Shown: positions 36,924-46,421, numbered from the stretch's first letter. The stretch is 64,000 bases of DNA from Xanthomonas arboricola pv. juglandis (GCF_001013475.1 NZ_JZEF01000005.1:1-64000), one strand, 5' to 3'. Numbers and translations are program-made. Notes: generated by a model not told the origin, from the letters alone.

Positions 36924-37732
36924 AATGCATTGGCCCCGGGGTTAGCGGTCGCTGCGTCAGGGAATTCCTTGACCAACCGCTGTTGATAACGGCTGGCAGC
37001 TACCTTGTCGCCTAGCCCTTGCTCAATCTGAATGGCGAGTTGTAACACGGAAGCGGTTGCAGGTGCAGCCGCAAGCCGCCGTTCGATAAACGCGCGCGCT
37101 TCGAAATAATTGCGATGCGTCGCTTCGGAGCGCGCCATCGATTCAAGTGCGTATGGATTCTGCGGATCCAGTTCCAGCGCCTTGCGCAAGTCACCGGCAG
37201 CCCGCTGCGGCTGCCCCGCCTTGAGTGCGCAGCCACCTGCATTGCCCAGCGCGGAGGCTGGCGATGCGTAGGTTCTGTCGGTCAGGGCGCGATCGAACAA
37301 GGTCAGCGATTCGGCCGGCGAGCCGTTCGCGCACAACCATGCGCCGTAATTGTTCAAGACATCACCGCGCTGCGGTGCAAGTTCTGCAGCCCGGCGGTAT
37401 GACGCGCCGGAACCGGCAATATCGCCCTTGGCGCCTTGAATCAGCGCCAGCAGACCAATGGCATCCACCGACTGGGGGTCTTTCTTCAAGGCTGCACGGA
37501 CCTGCTCTTCGGCAGCGGCGTAGTCGCCTGTTTGCAGCCGGTTATTGGCCAGGCCGAGCTTCTCCTGCACCGCCAGACGATTCTTTGTCGCAGTGCTGTC
37601 GCGGAACGCATGCACCTGCGCCACCTCCTCGACCGTCTGGACCGAGCCCGCCTTGGCATTGCGGCCACCGCAGCCGACCGCGCCCAGCGCGATCGCCACG
37701 GCCGCCATGACTAGAAGATCACGCTGCCGCAT
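36920..37732 (-). CDS. pilF: Type IV pilus biogenesis lipoprotein PilF/PilW
   Basis: A 270-residue TPR lipoprotein that helps localise and assemble the PilQ secretin. The N-terminal hydrophobic segment ends in AVGC (Cys21), a plausible lipobox. TPR repeats follow: [60 protein letters not shown] and [20 protein letters not shown]. Position between rlmN and rodZ is conserved in gammaproteobacteria. It overlaps rlmN by 14 bases. Confidence 0.93.
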   Translation of the reverse strand: MRQRDLLVMAAVAIALGAVGCGGRNAKAGSVQTVEEVAQVHAFRDSTATKNRLAVQEKLGLANNRLQTGDYAAAEEQVRAALKKDPQSVDAIGLLALIQGAKGDIAGSGASYRRAAELAPQRGDVLNNYGAWLCANGSPAESLTLFDRALTDRTYASPASALGNAGGCALKAGQPQRAAGDLRKALELDPQNPYALESMARSEATHRNYFEARAFIERRLAAAPATASVLQLAIQIEQGLGDKVAASRYQQRLVKEFPDAATANPGANAL

Positions 37733-38924
37733 CTCGACCGGCCTGCCCTTCCAGGGTGCGCAGGAAATCCGCCTGACGACGGGTGCGGTCCATGACCTGT
37801 CCCTTGAGCTGTCCGCAGGCGGCGTCGATGTCGTCGCCGCGGGTACGGCGGACCATCGTCAGCACTTGCGCGTCGAGCAGGATTTTCTGGAAGGCACGGA
37901 TCTCGGTCTCTCCGGAGCGCTCGTAACGCGTGCCCGGGAACGGATTGAACGGGATCAGGTTGACCTTGCCGGCGTCCTTGGACTGCACTGCGTTATCGAA
38001 CTGACGCATCAACCTGGCCAGTTGACGCGCATGCTCGGGCTGGTCGTTGATGCCCTTCATCAAGGTGTATTCGAAGGTGACCGAATCGCGCTTCTTGCTG
38101 CCGCGCAGATAGCGCGCGCAGGACTCCATCAGCTCGGCGATCGGGTACTTCTTGTTCAACGGCACCAGGCTTTCGCGCAGCGCGTCGTTGGCGGCATGCA
38201 GCGAGACCGCCAGCGAGACATCGCTTTCGGTCGAAAGCCGGTCGATCATCGGCACCAGGCCCGAGGTCGACAGCGTCACCCGCTTGCTGGCCAGGCCGTA
38301 GCCAAGGTCGTCGCGCATCACGCTCATCGCGCGCACGACGTTGTCGAAATTCATCAGCGGCTCGCCCATGCCCATCATCACCACATTGGTGAGGCGGCGC
38401 TGCTGGTGCGGCACGTTGCCCAGATGGCGCGCCGCCACCCATACCTGCCCGACGATCTCGGCAGTGGTGAGGTTGCGGTTGAAGCCCTGGGTGGCAGTCG
38501 AACAGAACGTGCAGTTCAGGCCGCAGCCGACCTGGGACGACACGCACAGCGTGCCGCGGCCCTTGTCGGGGATATAGACGGTTTCGATCGCGTTCTTGCC
38601 GTCGGTACCCATGGCCAGCAGCCATTTATGGGTCCCGTCGGTGGACGGCTTGTCGAACACGACATTGGGGACGAGGACCTCGGCGTGCTGGTACAATTTC
38701 GCACGCAGCGCCTTGCCGAGGTCCGTCATCTGGTCGAAATCGGTGACGTAGCGATGGTGGATCCACTTCATCACCTGATGGGCACGGTAGCGTGCCTCGC
38801 CGAGCGTGTCGGCGAAGAAACGCTCCAGTCCCTCGCGGTCGAGGTCGAGCAGGTTCTGCTTGCGCAGTTCCGGGGCGCGGACAGGGACGTCCTGCAGCAC
38901 GGAGGGGATCACGACCTCATTCAC
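37719..38924 (-). CDS. rlmN: Dual-specificity 23S rRNA/tRNA adenine-C2 methyltransferase RlmN
   Basis: A 401-residue radical-SAM enzyme that methylates A2503 of 23S rRNA and A37 of some tRNAs. The cluster motif CGLNCTFC (Cys134, 138, 141) has the family spacing C-x3-C-x2-[15 protein letters not shown] and [10 protein letters not shown] are conserved. The methyl-carrying Cys is in [11 protein letters not shown] near the C-terminus. The gene starts 18 bases after ndk. Confidence 0.97.
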   Translation of the reverse strand: MNEVVIPSVLQDVPVRAPELRKQNLLDLDREGLERFFADTLGEARYRAHQVMKWIHHRYVTDFDQMTDLGKALRAKLYQHAEVLVPNVVFDKPSTDGTHKWLLAMGTDGKNAIETVYIPDKGRGTLCVSSQVGCGLNCTFCSTATQGFNRNLTTAEIVGQVWVAARHLGNVPHQQRRLTNVVMMGMGEPLMNFDNVVRAMSVMRDDLGYGLASKRVTLSTSGLVPMIDRLSTESDVSLAVSLHAANDALRESLVPLNKKYPIAELMESCARYLRGSKKRDSVTFEYTLMKGINDQPEHARQLARLMRQFDNAVQSKDAGKVNLIPFNPFPGTRYERSGETEIRAFQKILLDAQVLTMVRRTRGDDIDAACGQLKGQVMDRTRRQADFLRTLEGQAGRDAAA

Positions 38925-38942
38925 GATTCGACTCTCTCGGCC

Positions 38943-39368
38943 TCAGCGCGAGACCACTTCGGTGGCGGCAAAGAAATACGCGACTTCGTTGGCGGCGTTC
39001 TCGACCGAGTCCGAACCGTGGGCGGCGTTGGCATCGATCGAGTCGGCGAAGTCGGCGCGGATGGTGCCCGGCGCAGCGTCCTTGGGATTGGTCGCGCCCA
39101 GCAGGTCACGGTGTGCGGCAACGGCGTTCTCGCCTTCCAGCGCCTGGATCACCACCGGGCCGGAGATCATGAACTCGACCAGCGCGTTGAAGAACGGACG
39201 CTCGCGGTGCACGGCATAGAAGCCTTCGGCTTCGCGACGCGACAGCTGCTTGTACTTGGATGCCACGATCTTCAGGCCGGCCTTTTCGAAGCGGCTGTAG
39301 ATTTCGCCGATGACGTTCTTGGCAACGGCGTCGGGCTTGATGATGGACAGGGTGCGCTCCAGCGCCAT
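38943..39368 (-). CDS. ndk: Nucleoside diphosphate kinase
   Basis: A 141-residue enzyme that equalises NTP/dNTP pools through a phospho-His intermediate. [19 protein letters not shown] is the conserved start, and the active-site His117 lies in [11 protein letters not shown], at the same number as in E. coli. First gene of the minus-strand run down to der. An orphan terminator lies 48 bases upstream of its ATG. Confidence 0.97.
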   Translation of the reverse strand: MALERTLSIIKPDAVAKNVIGEIYSRFEKAGLKIVASKYKQLSRREAEGFYAVHRERPFFNALVEFMISGPVVIQALEGENAVAAHRDLLGATNPKDAAPGTIRADFADSIDANAAHGSDSVENAANEVAYFFAATEVVSR

Positions 39369-39415
39369 GGGAAGATCTCCGTTGGGCGGGCCACTGAAGG
39401 CCCGAGATTATCATG

Positions 39416-39440
39416 AAAAAAACCCGCGTCAAAACGCGGG
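39416..39440 (-). terminator. Rho-independent terminator upstream of ndk (leftward)
   Basis: On the minus strand, CCCGCGT-TTTG-ACGCGGG is followed directly by seven T. It ends transcripts moving leftward before they enter ndk. No annotated gene precedes it, so it belongs to a small RNA or the tiny ORF at 39429-39524, or it acts as an ndk leader attenuator. Confidence 0.85.
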
Positions 39441-39524
39441 CTTAGGCTTCTTTGCGATGGTCAATTCTATCTCTTCGTCGTTGCAATTGCACACCGCCTC
39501 CTGAATCGTGCTGCATTGCCGCAT
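39429..39524 (-). CDS. Candidate 31-aa Cys-containing small protein
   Basis: An ATG at 39524 opens 31 codons: MRQCSTIQEAVCNCNDEEIE, then LTIAKKPKPAF. The stop lies inside the terminator hairpin at 39416-39440. The acidic CNCNDEE segment followed by a basic KKPKP tail looks unlike random sequence. No strong ribosome site precedes the ATG; an AGGAGG sits inside the ORF. It could equally be an untranslated RNA. No family recognised. Confidence 0.3.
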   Translation of the reverse strand: MRQCSTIQEAVCNCNDEEIELTIAKKPKPAF

Positions 39525-39552
39525 GACCGGTGCGCCGTCCAGCCCGTAGACT

Positions 39553-39566
39553 CAAACAATCGTTTG
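39553..39566. promoter_or_regulatory. PsrA-type operator CAAAC-N4-GTTTG
   Basis: The palindrome CAAACAATCGTTTG matches the published PsrA consensus (C/G)AAAC-N(2-4)-GTTT(G/C). It lies 20 bases upstream of the TetR gene's ATG. It probably mediates autorepression and control of the following fad genes, relieved by long-chain fatty acids or acyl-CoA. Confidence 0.75.
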
Positions 39567-39585
39567 ATTGAGTTCCACCCCGCGC

Positions 39586-40218
39586 ATGCCCAAGCCTGCC
39601 CACTTCTCCACCAAAGACCGCATCCTCGGCGCGGCCGAGGAGCTGTTCGCCCAGCATGGCTTCGCCGGGACCTCGCTGCGCCAGCTGACCACCCAGGCCG
39701 ACGTCAATATCGCGGCCGTCAACTACCACTTCGGCTCCAAGGAAAACCTGGTCAACGAGGTATTCCGTCGCCGCATGGACGAGATGACCGCCGCGCGCCT
39801 GCAGCAACTGGAAGCCGCCAGGCGGTCGCAGCCCGGCGAACTCACCGCGGTGCTGGCGGCCTTCGTCGAGCCGGCGCTGGCAATGGCGCAGGACCGCCAG
39901 AGCGGCGGCGCGTTCGTGCGGGTGATTGCACGCGCCTACGCCGAAAAGAACGACAACCTGCGCAAGTTCCTGTCCGACCACTACGGGCATGTGCTGCGCG
40001 AGTTCGGCAAGGCCATCGCCGCCTGCGTGCCGGGCCTGAGCAAGGAGGAGCTGTACTGGCGCCTGGATTTCCTCGCCGGCGCGCTCACCTATGCGATGGC
40101 CGATTTCGGATTGATCAAGCGCCCGGCCGGGGTCAGCGAGGCCGACCACCGCGCGCGCGCCGCGCGCGAACTGATTCGTTTTGCGGAACCCGGTTTCCGT
40201 ACCCATCCCACACCGTAG
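39586..40218 (+). CDS. TetR family regulator, PsrA-like
   Basis: A 210-residue repressor. The HTH at about residues 10-55 is typical (RILGAAEELFAQHGFAGTSL, then NIAAVNYHFGSKENLV). The C-terminal ligand domain has the PsrA-like helical pattern. It stands 25 bases before the beta-oxidation genes and behind a perfect PsrA-type box, so control of fatty-acid degradation is the natural inference. The start MPKPAHFSTKD places the HTH correctly; an in-frame start six codons upstream would overlap the operator region. Confidence 0.88.
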   Translation: MPKPAHFSTKDRILGAAEELFAQHGFAGTSLRQLTTQADVNIAAVNYHFGSKENLVNEVFRRRMDEMTAARLQQLEAARRSQPGELTAVLAAFVEPALAMAQDRQSGGAFVRVIARAYAEKNDNLRKFLSDHYGHVLREFGKAIAACVPGLSKEELYWRLDFLAGALTYAMADFGLIKRPAGVSEADHRARAARELIRFAEPGFRTHPTP

Positions 40219-40243
40219 TCGCTCACACCAAAGGCTCATCGCT

Positions 40244-42616
40244 ATGTCCAATCCGTTGCTAGTCCGTCGTGCTGCCGTGCTCGGTGCCGGCGTCATGGGC
40301 GCGCAGATCGCCGCGCACCTCACCAACGCCGGTGTCGACACCGTGCTGTTCGACCTGCCTGCCAAGGAAGGTCCTGCCGACGGCATCGTGCTCAAGGCCA
40401 TCGCAAACCTCGGCAAGCTCAGCCCTGCCCCGCTCGCCAGCAAGGCCCTGGCCGAGGCGATCACGCCGGCCAACTATGAAAGCGGTCTGGAGCAGCTGCG
40501 CGATTGCGACCTGATCATCGAAGCGATCGCCGAGCGCATGGACTGGAAGCAGGACCTGTACAAGAAGATCGCCCCGTTCGTGGCCGATCACGCCGTGCTG
40601 GCCTCTAATACCTCGGGCCTGGGCATCAACAAGCTCTCCGACGTACTGCCCGAGCAGTTGCGTCACCGCTTCTGCGGCGTGCATTTCTTCAATCCGCCGC
40701 GCTACATGCACCTGGCCGAACTGATTCCCGCCAAGGGCACCGACAAGGCCGTGCTGGAAGGACTGGAAAGTTTCCTGGTCACCACGCTGGGCAAGGGCGT
40801 GGTGTATGCGAAGGACACCCCGAACTTCATCGGCAACCGCATCGGCGTGTTCTCGATCCTGTCCACCATCCACCACACCGCCGAGTTCGGGCTGGGCTTC
40901 GACGAAGTCGATGCGCTGACCGGCCCGCTGGTCGGGCGCCCGAAGTCGGCGACCTACCGCACCTCGGACGTGGTCGGCCTGGACACCATGGCGCACGTGA
41001 TCAAGACCATGGGCGACACCCTGCCTGACGATCCGTGGCACCAGTACTTCAAGTCGCCCAAGTGGCTGGATGCGCTGATCGGCAAGGGCGCGCTCGGCCA
41101 GAAGGTGGGTGCCGGCATCTTCCGCAAGGTCGGCAAGGACATCGTGGTGCTGGACCTGGAGAAACAGGATTACCGTCAGGCCGATCGCAGCGCTGCGCCA
41201 GAGGTGGTCGAGATCCTCAAGATCAAGAATCCGGCCGAAAAGTTCGCCCGGCTGCGCGAAAGCCAGCATCCGCAGGCGCAGTTCCTGTGGGCCACGTTCC
41301 GCGACCTGTTCCACTACAGCGCCTACCACCTGGCCGATATCGCCGAGACCGCGCGCGACGTGGATCTGGCGATCCGCTGGGGCTACGGCTGGTCGCTGGG
41401 CCCGTTCGAGACCTGGCAGGCCGCCGGCTGGAAGCAGGTGGCGCAGTGGATTGCCGAAGATATCTCCAACGGCAAGAGCATGAGCAGCGCGCCGTTGCCG
41501 AACTGGGTGTTCGACGGCCGCGATGGCGTACATGCGGCCGAGGGCTCGTACAGCCCGGCGCGCGATGCCAAGCTGCCGCGCTCGGCATTGCCGGTGTACA
41601 AGCGCCAGCGCTTCCCCGATCCGCTGCTGGGCGAGCAGTTCTCGCCGGGCGAGACAGTGTTCGAAAACGACGGCGTGCGCATGTGGCACGACGGCGACGA
41701 CATCGCGGTGGTCAGTTTCAAGACCAAGATGAACACCGTCTCCGATCACGTGCTCAACGGTCTGCAGGAAGTCGTCGGTCGCGCCGAGAAGGACTTCGCC
41801 GGGCTGGTGATCTGGCAGCAGAAGGAGCCCTTCTCCGCTGGTGCGGATCTGGCCGGCGCGTTGGGTCTGCTGCAGGCCGGCAAGGTCGATGCGTTCGAAG
41901 CGCTGGTCGCCAACTTCCAGGCCACCAGCCAGCGCATCAAGTACGCGCAGGTGCCAGTGATTTCGGCCGTGCGCGGGCTCGCGCTGGGCGGCGGTTGCGA
42001 GTTCCAGATGCACAGCGCCAAGACCGTGGCCTCGCTGGAAAGCTACATCGGCCTGGTCGAAGCCGGCGTCGGCCTGCTGCCGGCCGGTGGCGGTCTGAAG
42101 GAAATCGCCGTGCGCGCTTCGCAGGCCGCGGGTCCGGGCGGCGATGTGTTCGCCGAGCTGAAGAAGACCTTCGAAACCATCGCGATGGCCAAGGTCTCCA
42201 ACTCTGCGGTCAATGCCCAGGAGCTGGGCCTGCTGCGTGCCACCGACAAGGTCGTGTTCAACAGCTTCGAGGCGCTGCACATCGCCAAGGCCGAAGCGCG
42301 CGCACTGGCCGAAGGCGGCTACCGCGCCCCGCTGCCGGCACGCCGCATCCAGGTCGCCGGCGACGTCGGCATCGCCACCTTCAAGATGCTGCTGGTCAAC
42401 ATGCTGGAAGGCCGCTTCGTCAGCGAATACGACTATGAGATCGCCACCCGCATCGCCACGGTCATGTGCGGCGGCGAAGTCGATCGCGGCGCGCTGGTCG
42501 ACGAAGAATGGCTGCTCAAGCTGGAGCGCAAGCACTTCGTCGAACTGGCCCAGCAAGAAAAGACCCAGGCGCGGATTGGGCACATGCTCAAGACGGGTAA
42601 GCCGTTGAGGAACTGA
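40244..42616 (+). CDS. fadN: 3-hydroxyacyl-CoA dehydrogenase/enoyl-CoA hydratase (FadN-type)
   Basis: A 790-residue bifunctional beta-oxidation enzyme. Unlike E. coli FadB, the dehydrogenase domain comes first: VLGAGVMGAQIAAHLTNAGV is the NAD site and SNTSGLGI-HRFCGVHFFNPPRYM the catalytic region. The crotonase domain is C-terminal: FSAGADLAG and VRGLALGGGCEFQMHS form the oxyanion hole, and GLVEAGVGLLPAGGG carries the acid. Length and order match Bacillus FadN (YusL). It forms an operon with fadA and the upstream TetR gene. Confidence 0.94.
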   Translation: MSNPLLVRRAAVLGAGVMGAQIAAHLTNAGVDTVLFDLPAKEGPADGIVLKAIANLGKLSPAPLASKALAEAITPANYESGLEQLRDCDLIIEAIAERMDWKQDLYKKIAPFVADHAVLASNTSGLGINKLSDVLPEQLRHRFCGVHFFNPPRYMHLAELIPAKGTDKAVLEGLESFLVTTLGKGVVYAKDTPNFIGNRIGVFSILSTIHHTAEFGLGFDEVDALTGPLVGRPKSATYRTSDVVGLDTMAHVIKTMGDTLPDDPWHQYFKSPKWLDALIGKGALGQKVGAGIFRKVGKDIVVLDLEKQDYRQADRSAAPEVVEILKIKNPAEKFARLRESQHPQAQFLWATFRDLFHYSAYHLADIAETARDVDLAIRWGYGWSLGPFETWQAAGWKQVAQWIAEDISNGKSMSSAPLPNWVFDGRDGVHAAEGSYSPARDAKLPRSALPVYKRQRFPDPLLGEQFSPGETVFENDGVRMWHDGDDIAVVSFKTKMNTVSDHVLNGLQEVVGRAEKDFAGLVIWQQKEPFSAGADLAGALGLLQAGKVDAFEALVANFQATSQRIKYAQVPVISAVRGLALGGGCEFQMHSAKTVASLESYIGLVEAGVGLLPAGGGLKEIAVRASQAAGPGGDVFAELKKTFETIAMAKVSNSAVNAQELGLLRATDKVVFNSFEALHIAKAEARALAEGGYRAPLPARRIQVAGDVGIATFKMLLVNMLEGRFVSEYDYEIATRIATVMCGGEVDRGALVDEEWLLKLERKHFVELAQQEKTQARIGHMLKTGKPLRN

Positions 42617-42773
42617 GAATCGGGAGTGGGGAATCGGGAATGGGTAAAAGCCCAACCGACTCCCCGCTTCTCCCCATTATTTTGCCGGGTGATGAAGATG
42701 GTGGACTCAGGCGAATCCGCACTTGCGATTCCCGATTCCCCATTCTCGATCCCCGGCCATCGGAGATAGCCAA
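42615..42773. repeat. Intergenic inverted repeat between fadN and fadA
   Basis: The left arm GAATCGGGAGTGGGGAATCG and its continuation (42615-42645), and the right arm with CGATTCCCGATTCCCCATTC (42726-42752), are inverted copies separated by about 80 bases. Each arm is itself built from GGGAATCGGG-like units. This looks like a dispersed intergenic palindromic repeat that could fold in the fadNA mRNA. GGAG for fadA follows at 42762. Confidence 0.75.
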
Positions 42774-43979
42774 ATGAGCAAGCAGATTCAAGAAGCCTAC
42801 ATCGTCGCCGCCACCCGTACGCCGGTCGGCAAGGCGCCCAAGGGCGTGTTCCGCAATACCCGTCCCGACGACATGCTGGCGCACGTGCTGCGTGCGGTGG
42901 TGGCGCAGGCGCCGGGCATCGATCTGTCGCGGATCGACGATGCCATCATCGGCTGCGCGATGCCCGAGGGCGAGCAAGGCATGAACGTGGCGCGCATCGG
43001 CGTGCTGCTCGCCGGCCTGCCCAACACCGTGGCCGGCCAGACCATCAATCGTTTCTGTTCGTCCGGCATCCAGGCCGTGGCGATGGCCGCCGACCAGATC
43101 CGCCTGGGCAATGCCGACCTGATGCTTGCCGGCGGTACCGAGTCGATGTCGATGGTGCCGATGATGGGCAACAAGGTCGCCATGTCGCCGAATGTCTTTG
43201 CCGACGACCATGTGGCGATCGCCTACGGCATGGGCATCACCGCCGAGAAAGTGGCCGAGGAATGGAAGGTCTCGCGCGAGGATCAGGATGCGTTCGCGCT
43301 GGCCTCGCATCAGAAGGCGATTGCCGCCATTGCCGCCGGCGAGTTCCGCGACGAGATCACGCCGTACGAGATCCTGTCGCACCAGCCCGACCTGGCCGGC
43401 AATGTCATCGCGCTGCGCAAGCGGCTGGTCGACACCGACGAAGGCCCGCGTCCGGACAGCTCGCTCGAGGGTCTTGCCAAACTGCGCCCGGTGTTCCGTA
43501 ACGGCCAGTTCGGCGGCAGCGTCACCGCCGGCAACTCCTCGCAGATGAGCGACGGCGCCGGTGCGGTGCTGCTGGCCTCCGAGCAGGCGATCAAGGATTA
43601 CGGCCTCACCCCGCTCGCGCGCTTTGTCAGCTTCTCGGTGGCCGGCGTGCGCCCGGAAGTGATGGGTATCGGCCCGATCGCGGCGATTCCCAAGGCGCTC
43701 AAGCAGGCTGGTCTGACCAAGGACCAGCTCGACTGGATCGAGCTCAACGAAGCCTTCGCCGCGCAGGCATTGGCGGTGATCCGCGACAGCGAACTGGATC
43801 CGTCCAAGGTCAACCCGCTTGGCGGCGCCATCGCCCTGGGCCACCCGCTGGGCGCCACCGGTGCGATCCGTGCCGCCACCCTGGTGCACGGCCTGCGCCG
43901 CCGTCAGCAGAAGTACGGCATGGTCACCATGTGCATCGGCACCGGCATGGGCGCGGCAGGCATCATCGAAGCGTTGTAA
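42774..43979 (+). CDS. fadA: Acetyl-CoA acyltransferase (3-ketoacyl-CoA thiolase) FadA
   Basis: A 401-residue thiolase that releases acetyl-CoA in the last step of beta-oxidation. The nucleophile is Cys95 in NRFCSSG, with the second catalytic pair in IALGHPLGATGA (His) and MVTMCIGTGMGAAG (Cys). NEAFAAQAL is also conserved. GGAG is 8 bases before the ATG. Second enzyme of the fadNA operon. Confidence 0.97.
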   Translation: MSKQIQEAYIVAATRTPVGKAPKGVFRNTRPDDMLAHVLRAVVAQAPGIDLSRIDDAIIGCAMPEGEQGMNVARIGVLLAGLPNTVAGQTINRFCSSGIQAVAMAADQIRLGNADLMLAGGTESMSMVPMMGNKVAMSPNVFADDHVAIAYGMGITAEKVAEEWKVSREDQDAFALASHQKAIAAIAAGEFRDEITPYEILSHQPDLAGNVIALRKRLVDTDEGPRPDSSLEGLAKLRPVFRNGQFGGSVTAGNSSQMSDGAGAVLLASEQAIKDYGLTPLARFVSFSVAGVRPEVMGIGPIAAIPKALKQAGLTKDQLDWIELNEAFAAQALAVIRDSELDPSKVNPLGGAIALGHPLGATGAIRAATLVHGLRRRQQKYGMVTMCIGTGMGAAGIIEAL

Positions 43980-44322
43980 GTCACCGATTGCGAGATCGGC
44001 CGCCAGGCCGATCTCGCAACGCTGATCAGGCTGCCAGTCAACGACGGCGTGCGCGGGCACGCCTTCTTCGTTATCCGCCAGTGTCGGCGGTCAGCGACTG
44101 CGAGCGATGCCGTGTCTCCATCTACGCGCCCGGTAGGCGCGCCGGCCCAACGTCGCGTTTGAGCATGACTCCTGACGTGCAGATTGACCGCCGCATGGCG
44201 GTGCCCCCGGCAATCACACCCCGAACATGCCAGCATGTCGAGAGCTGATATGGCGCTACGCACGCTACGCCGCCGCATCCCGGCCTTGGCTTCACTCCCG
44301 CGGTTACACGGCAGAGCTGCGC
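43980..44322. other. Intergenic region between convergent fadA and crcB
   Basis: It contains the hairpin at 43988-44019. The rest has no ORF with protein character. Several short palindromic CG-rich stretches are present. I do not recognise a fluoride riboswitch, and this would be the wrong end of crcB for one. Confidence 0.5.
43988..44019. terminator. Perfect 14-bp hairpin after fadA
   Basis: TTGCGAGATCGGCC pairs perfectly with GGCCGATCTCGCAA around a GCCA loop, 8 bases past the fadA stop. There is no T-run, so it may be a Rho-dependent end or an mRNA-stabilising hairpin. Confidence 0.65.
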
Positions 44323-44724
44323 CTAACGCGTCACCAGCCACTGACCGGTACGCGCACCGGCGAACACCAGCGCCAGCCCGGCTACCAGCGTGATGGCCAG
44401 ATACACGCCGATCATCGCTGAGCGCTCGCTGCGCGCGAACACCAGGCATTCCATCATCAGCGACGAGAACGTGGTCAGCCCGCCGATCACGCCGATGATC
44501 AGCAAGGCCCGCAGCGCCCAGCTCGCCGGCCCGCGCGCATCCAGCCAGACCAGCAGCACGCCGGCGACGAACGAGCCGAGCAGATTCACCGTCAGCGTGC
44601 CCCACGGAAAGCCGTTACCGAAGCGCTGCAGCAACGAGGCACCGATGGCAAAGCGCAGGCCGGAACCCAGCGCACCGCCGGTCATCGCCAGCAGCAACTG
44701 CTGCCACCACACCGGCGCGCTCAT
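44323..44724 (-). CDS. crcB: Fluoride channel CrcB/Fluc
   Basis: A 133-residue inner-membrane protein with four hydrophobic helices that dimerises to export fluoride. [10 protein letters not shown] near the N-terminus, [12 protein letters not shown] and [12 protein letters not shown] (the T-T-F-S-S phenylalanine/threonine box) are family signatures. No fluoride riboswitch was recognised between 44725 and 44909. Confidence 0.95.
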   Translation of the reverse strand: MSAPVWWQQLLLAMTGGALGSGLRFAIGASLLQRFGNGFPWGTLTVNLLGSFVAGVLLVWLDARGPASWALRALLIIGVIGGLTTFSSLMMECLVFARSERSAMIGVYLAITLVAGLALVFAGARTGQWLVTR

Positions 44725-44909
44725 GCGCGCACTCGGCAGGCGGCCGAAGGGGTTTTCAACGAAGTGTCGTGCATGGTCGGCATCATCGGGTTCCTGAGCG
44801 AGAATAGATGCCGGGGCACAGGCCTGCCGCCCCGGCGGGGGTGGGCAGGCATCATCAGCGCGCAGAGTGCGTGCGGTTCAAGGAGCAATGCCATCTCCTG
44901 TGCGGCCGA

Positions 44910-46286
44910 TCATGCCGTGGGCTTGCCGCCCTTGTCAGCCCGCGCCTGTTCGCGCGCGGCGCGCAGGCGGTCGAGCTTTTCCTTGAGCTTGATCTCCAGC
45001 CCGCGCGGCACCGGGTTGTAGTAGACCCGCTCGCCCATCGCATCCGGAAAGCCGGTCTGGTCCAGCGCGATCCCGCCTTCGGCATCGTGGTCGTATTGAT
45101 AGTCCTGCCCGTAGCCCAGCGTCTTCATCAGCTTGGTCGGCGCGTTGCGCAGATGCAGCGGCACCTCCTGCGTGCCGGTGGCGCGCACCTCGGCCTTGGC
45201 CTGATTGAAGGCGGCATAGCCGGCATTGGACTTGGCGGTGCTGGCCAGATACAGCACCAGTTGCGCGAACGCCAGCTCGCCTTCCGGACTGCCCAGGCGC
45301 TCGTAGATGTCCCAGGCTTCCAGCGCCATGCTCTGCGCGCGCGGATCGGCCAGACCGATGTCCTCGATCGCCATGCGGGTCAGCCGCCGCGCCAGATAGG
45401 CCGGGTCGCAACCACCGTCGAGCATGCGCGTGAGCCAGTACAGCGCGGCATCGGGGTTGGAGCTGCGCACCGATTTGTGCAACGCCGAAATCTGGTCGTA
45501 GAACTGCTCGCCGTTCTTGTCGAACCGACGCGTGCGGTCGGCCAGCACCTGCAGCAGCGTCTGCGGGGTGATCTGGCCACCCTCGCCGCCTGCCAGTTCC
45601 GCGGCGATCTCCAGCAGCGTCAATGCGCGGCGCACGTCGCCGTCGGCCGCGCCGGCAATTTCCAGCAGCGAGGCATCGCTGACCTGGATGCTCTCCTGCC
45701 CCAGCCCGCGCTCTGGATCATGCAGCGCACGTTGCAAGGCCTCGACGATATCCTGCGGCGAAACGCCCTCCAGCACGTGCACGCGGCAGCGCGACAACAA
45801 TGCCGAATTCAGTTCGAACGAAGGATTTTCCGTCGTCGCACCGACGAACAGGATCGTGCCGCGCTCGATATGCGGCAGGAACGCGTCCTGCTGCGCCTTG
45901 TTGAAGCGATGCACCTCATCGACGAACAACACCGTGCGGCGCCCGCCGGCGAAGCGCTGCGCAGCCTCGGCCAGCACCTGGCGCACCTCGGGCAAACCCG
46001 ACAGCACTGCCGAGATCGCCTTGAATTCGGCGTCGGCGTAATGCGCCAGCAGCAGTGCCAGGGTGGTCTTGCCACAGCCGGGCGGGCCCCACAGGATCAT
46101 CGAATGCACGCGCCCGGATTCGACCGCGCGCCGCAAGGCACTGTCAGGAGCCAGCAAGCGCTTCTGGCCCACCATCTCGTCAAGCGTACGCGGCCGCATC
46201 CGCTCTGCTAATGGCCCCATGGTGTTGCGATCAACATGCAGCAGATCGGGCGTGATCGAGTCGGGACGTTTGGCTTTGCTCACCAC
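44910..46286 (-). CDS. rarA: Replication-associated recombination protein RarA (MgsA)
   Basis: A 458-residue clamp-loader-like AAA+ ATPase acting at stalled forks. Walker A is GPPGCGKTT, Walker B LFVDEVHRF, sensor GATTENPSFELNSALLSRC, and the MgsA C-terminal domain follows (YWLTRMLDGGCDPAYLARRL). The start at 46286 is a GTG; a later ATG at MGPLAERMRP (22 codons in) is also possible. It is divergent from xopZ. The neighbouring lolA-ftsK order matches other gammaproteobacteria except for the inserted effector. Confidence 0.95.
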   Translation of the reverse strand: MVSKAKRPDSITPDLLHVDRNTMGPLAERMRPRTLDEMVGQKRLLAPDSALRRAVESGRVHSMILWGPPGCGKTTLALLLAHYADAEFKAISAVLSGLPEVRQVLAEAAQRFAGGRRTVLFVDEVHRFNKAQQDAFLPHIERGTILFVGATTENPSFELNSALLSRCRVHVLEGVSPQDIVEALQRALHDPERGLGQESIQVSDASLLEIAGAADGDVRRALTLLEIAAELAGGEGGQITPQTLLQVLADRTRRFDKNGEQFYDQISALHKSVRSSNPDAALYWLTRMLDGGCDPAYLARRLTRMAIEDIGLADPRAQSMALEAWDIYERLGSPEGELAFAQLVLYLASTAKSNAGYAAFNQAKAEVRATGTQEVPLHLRNAPTKLMKTLGYGQDYQYDHDAEGGIALDQTGFPDAMGERVYYNPVPRGLEIKLKEKLDRLRAAREQARADKGGKPTA

Positions 46287-46359
46287 TTCATTCTACCGCC
46301 TCTGTCGGCGGGACGTTCCACAATGCGGTGTTCGGCCATGGCTGGCAGAAATGCTGGCG

Positions 46360-46421
46360 TTCTCTTTCCAAGCGACCACTTCGCGCAGGTGCAATGCCTA
46401 AAACGCGCAGCACAATAATGT
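46360..46421 (+). promoter_or_regulatory. PIP-like box and -10 element of xopZ
   Basis: TTCTC (46360-46364), 15 bases, then TTCGC (46380-46384): one mismatch from the plant-inducible promoter consensus TTCGB-N15-TTCGB bound by HrpX. A YANNNT-type -10 (TAATGT, 46416-46421) follows after exactly 31 bases, within the 30-32 base spacing of functional PIP promoters. Confidence 0.7.

Noticed and set aside
40259..42655. A 798-codon frame antisense to fadN
   Set aside because: fadN has full catalytic motifs. The antisense frame has none and reads like typical GC-rich complement.
44725..44909. Possible fluoride riboswitch upstream of crcB
   Set aside because: I could not find the conserved crcB-motif elements. 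The region looks like ordinary spacer.
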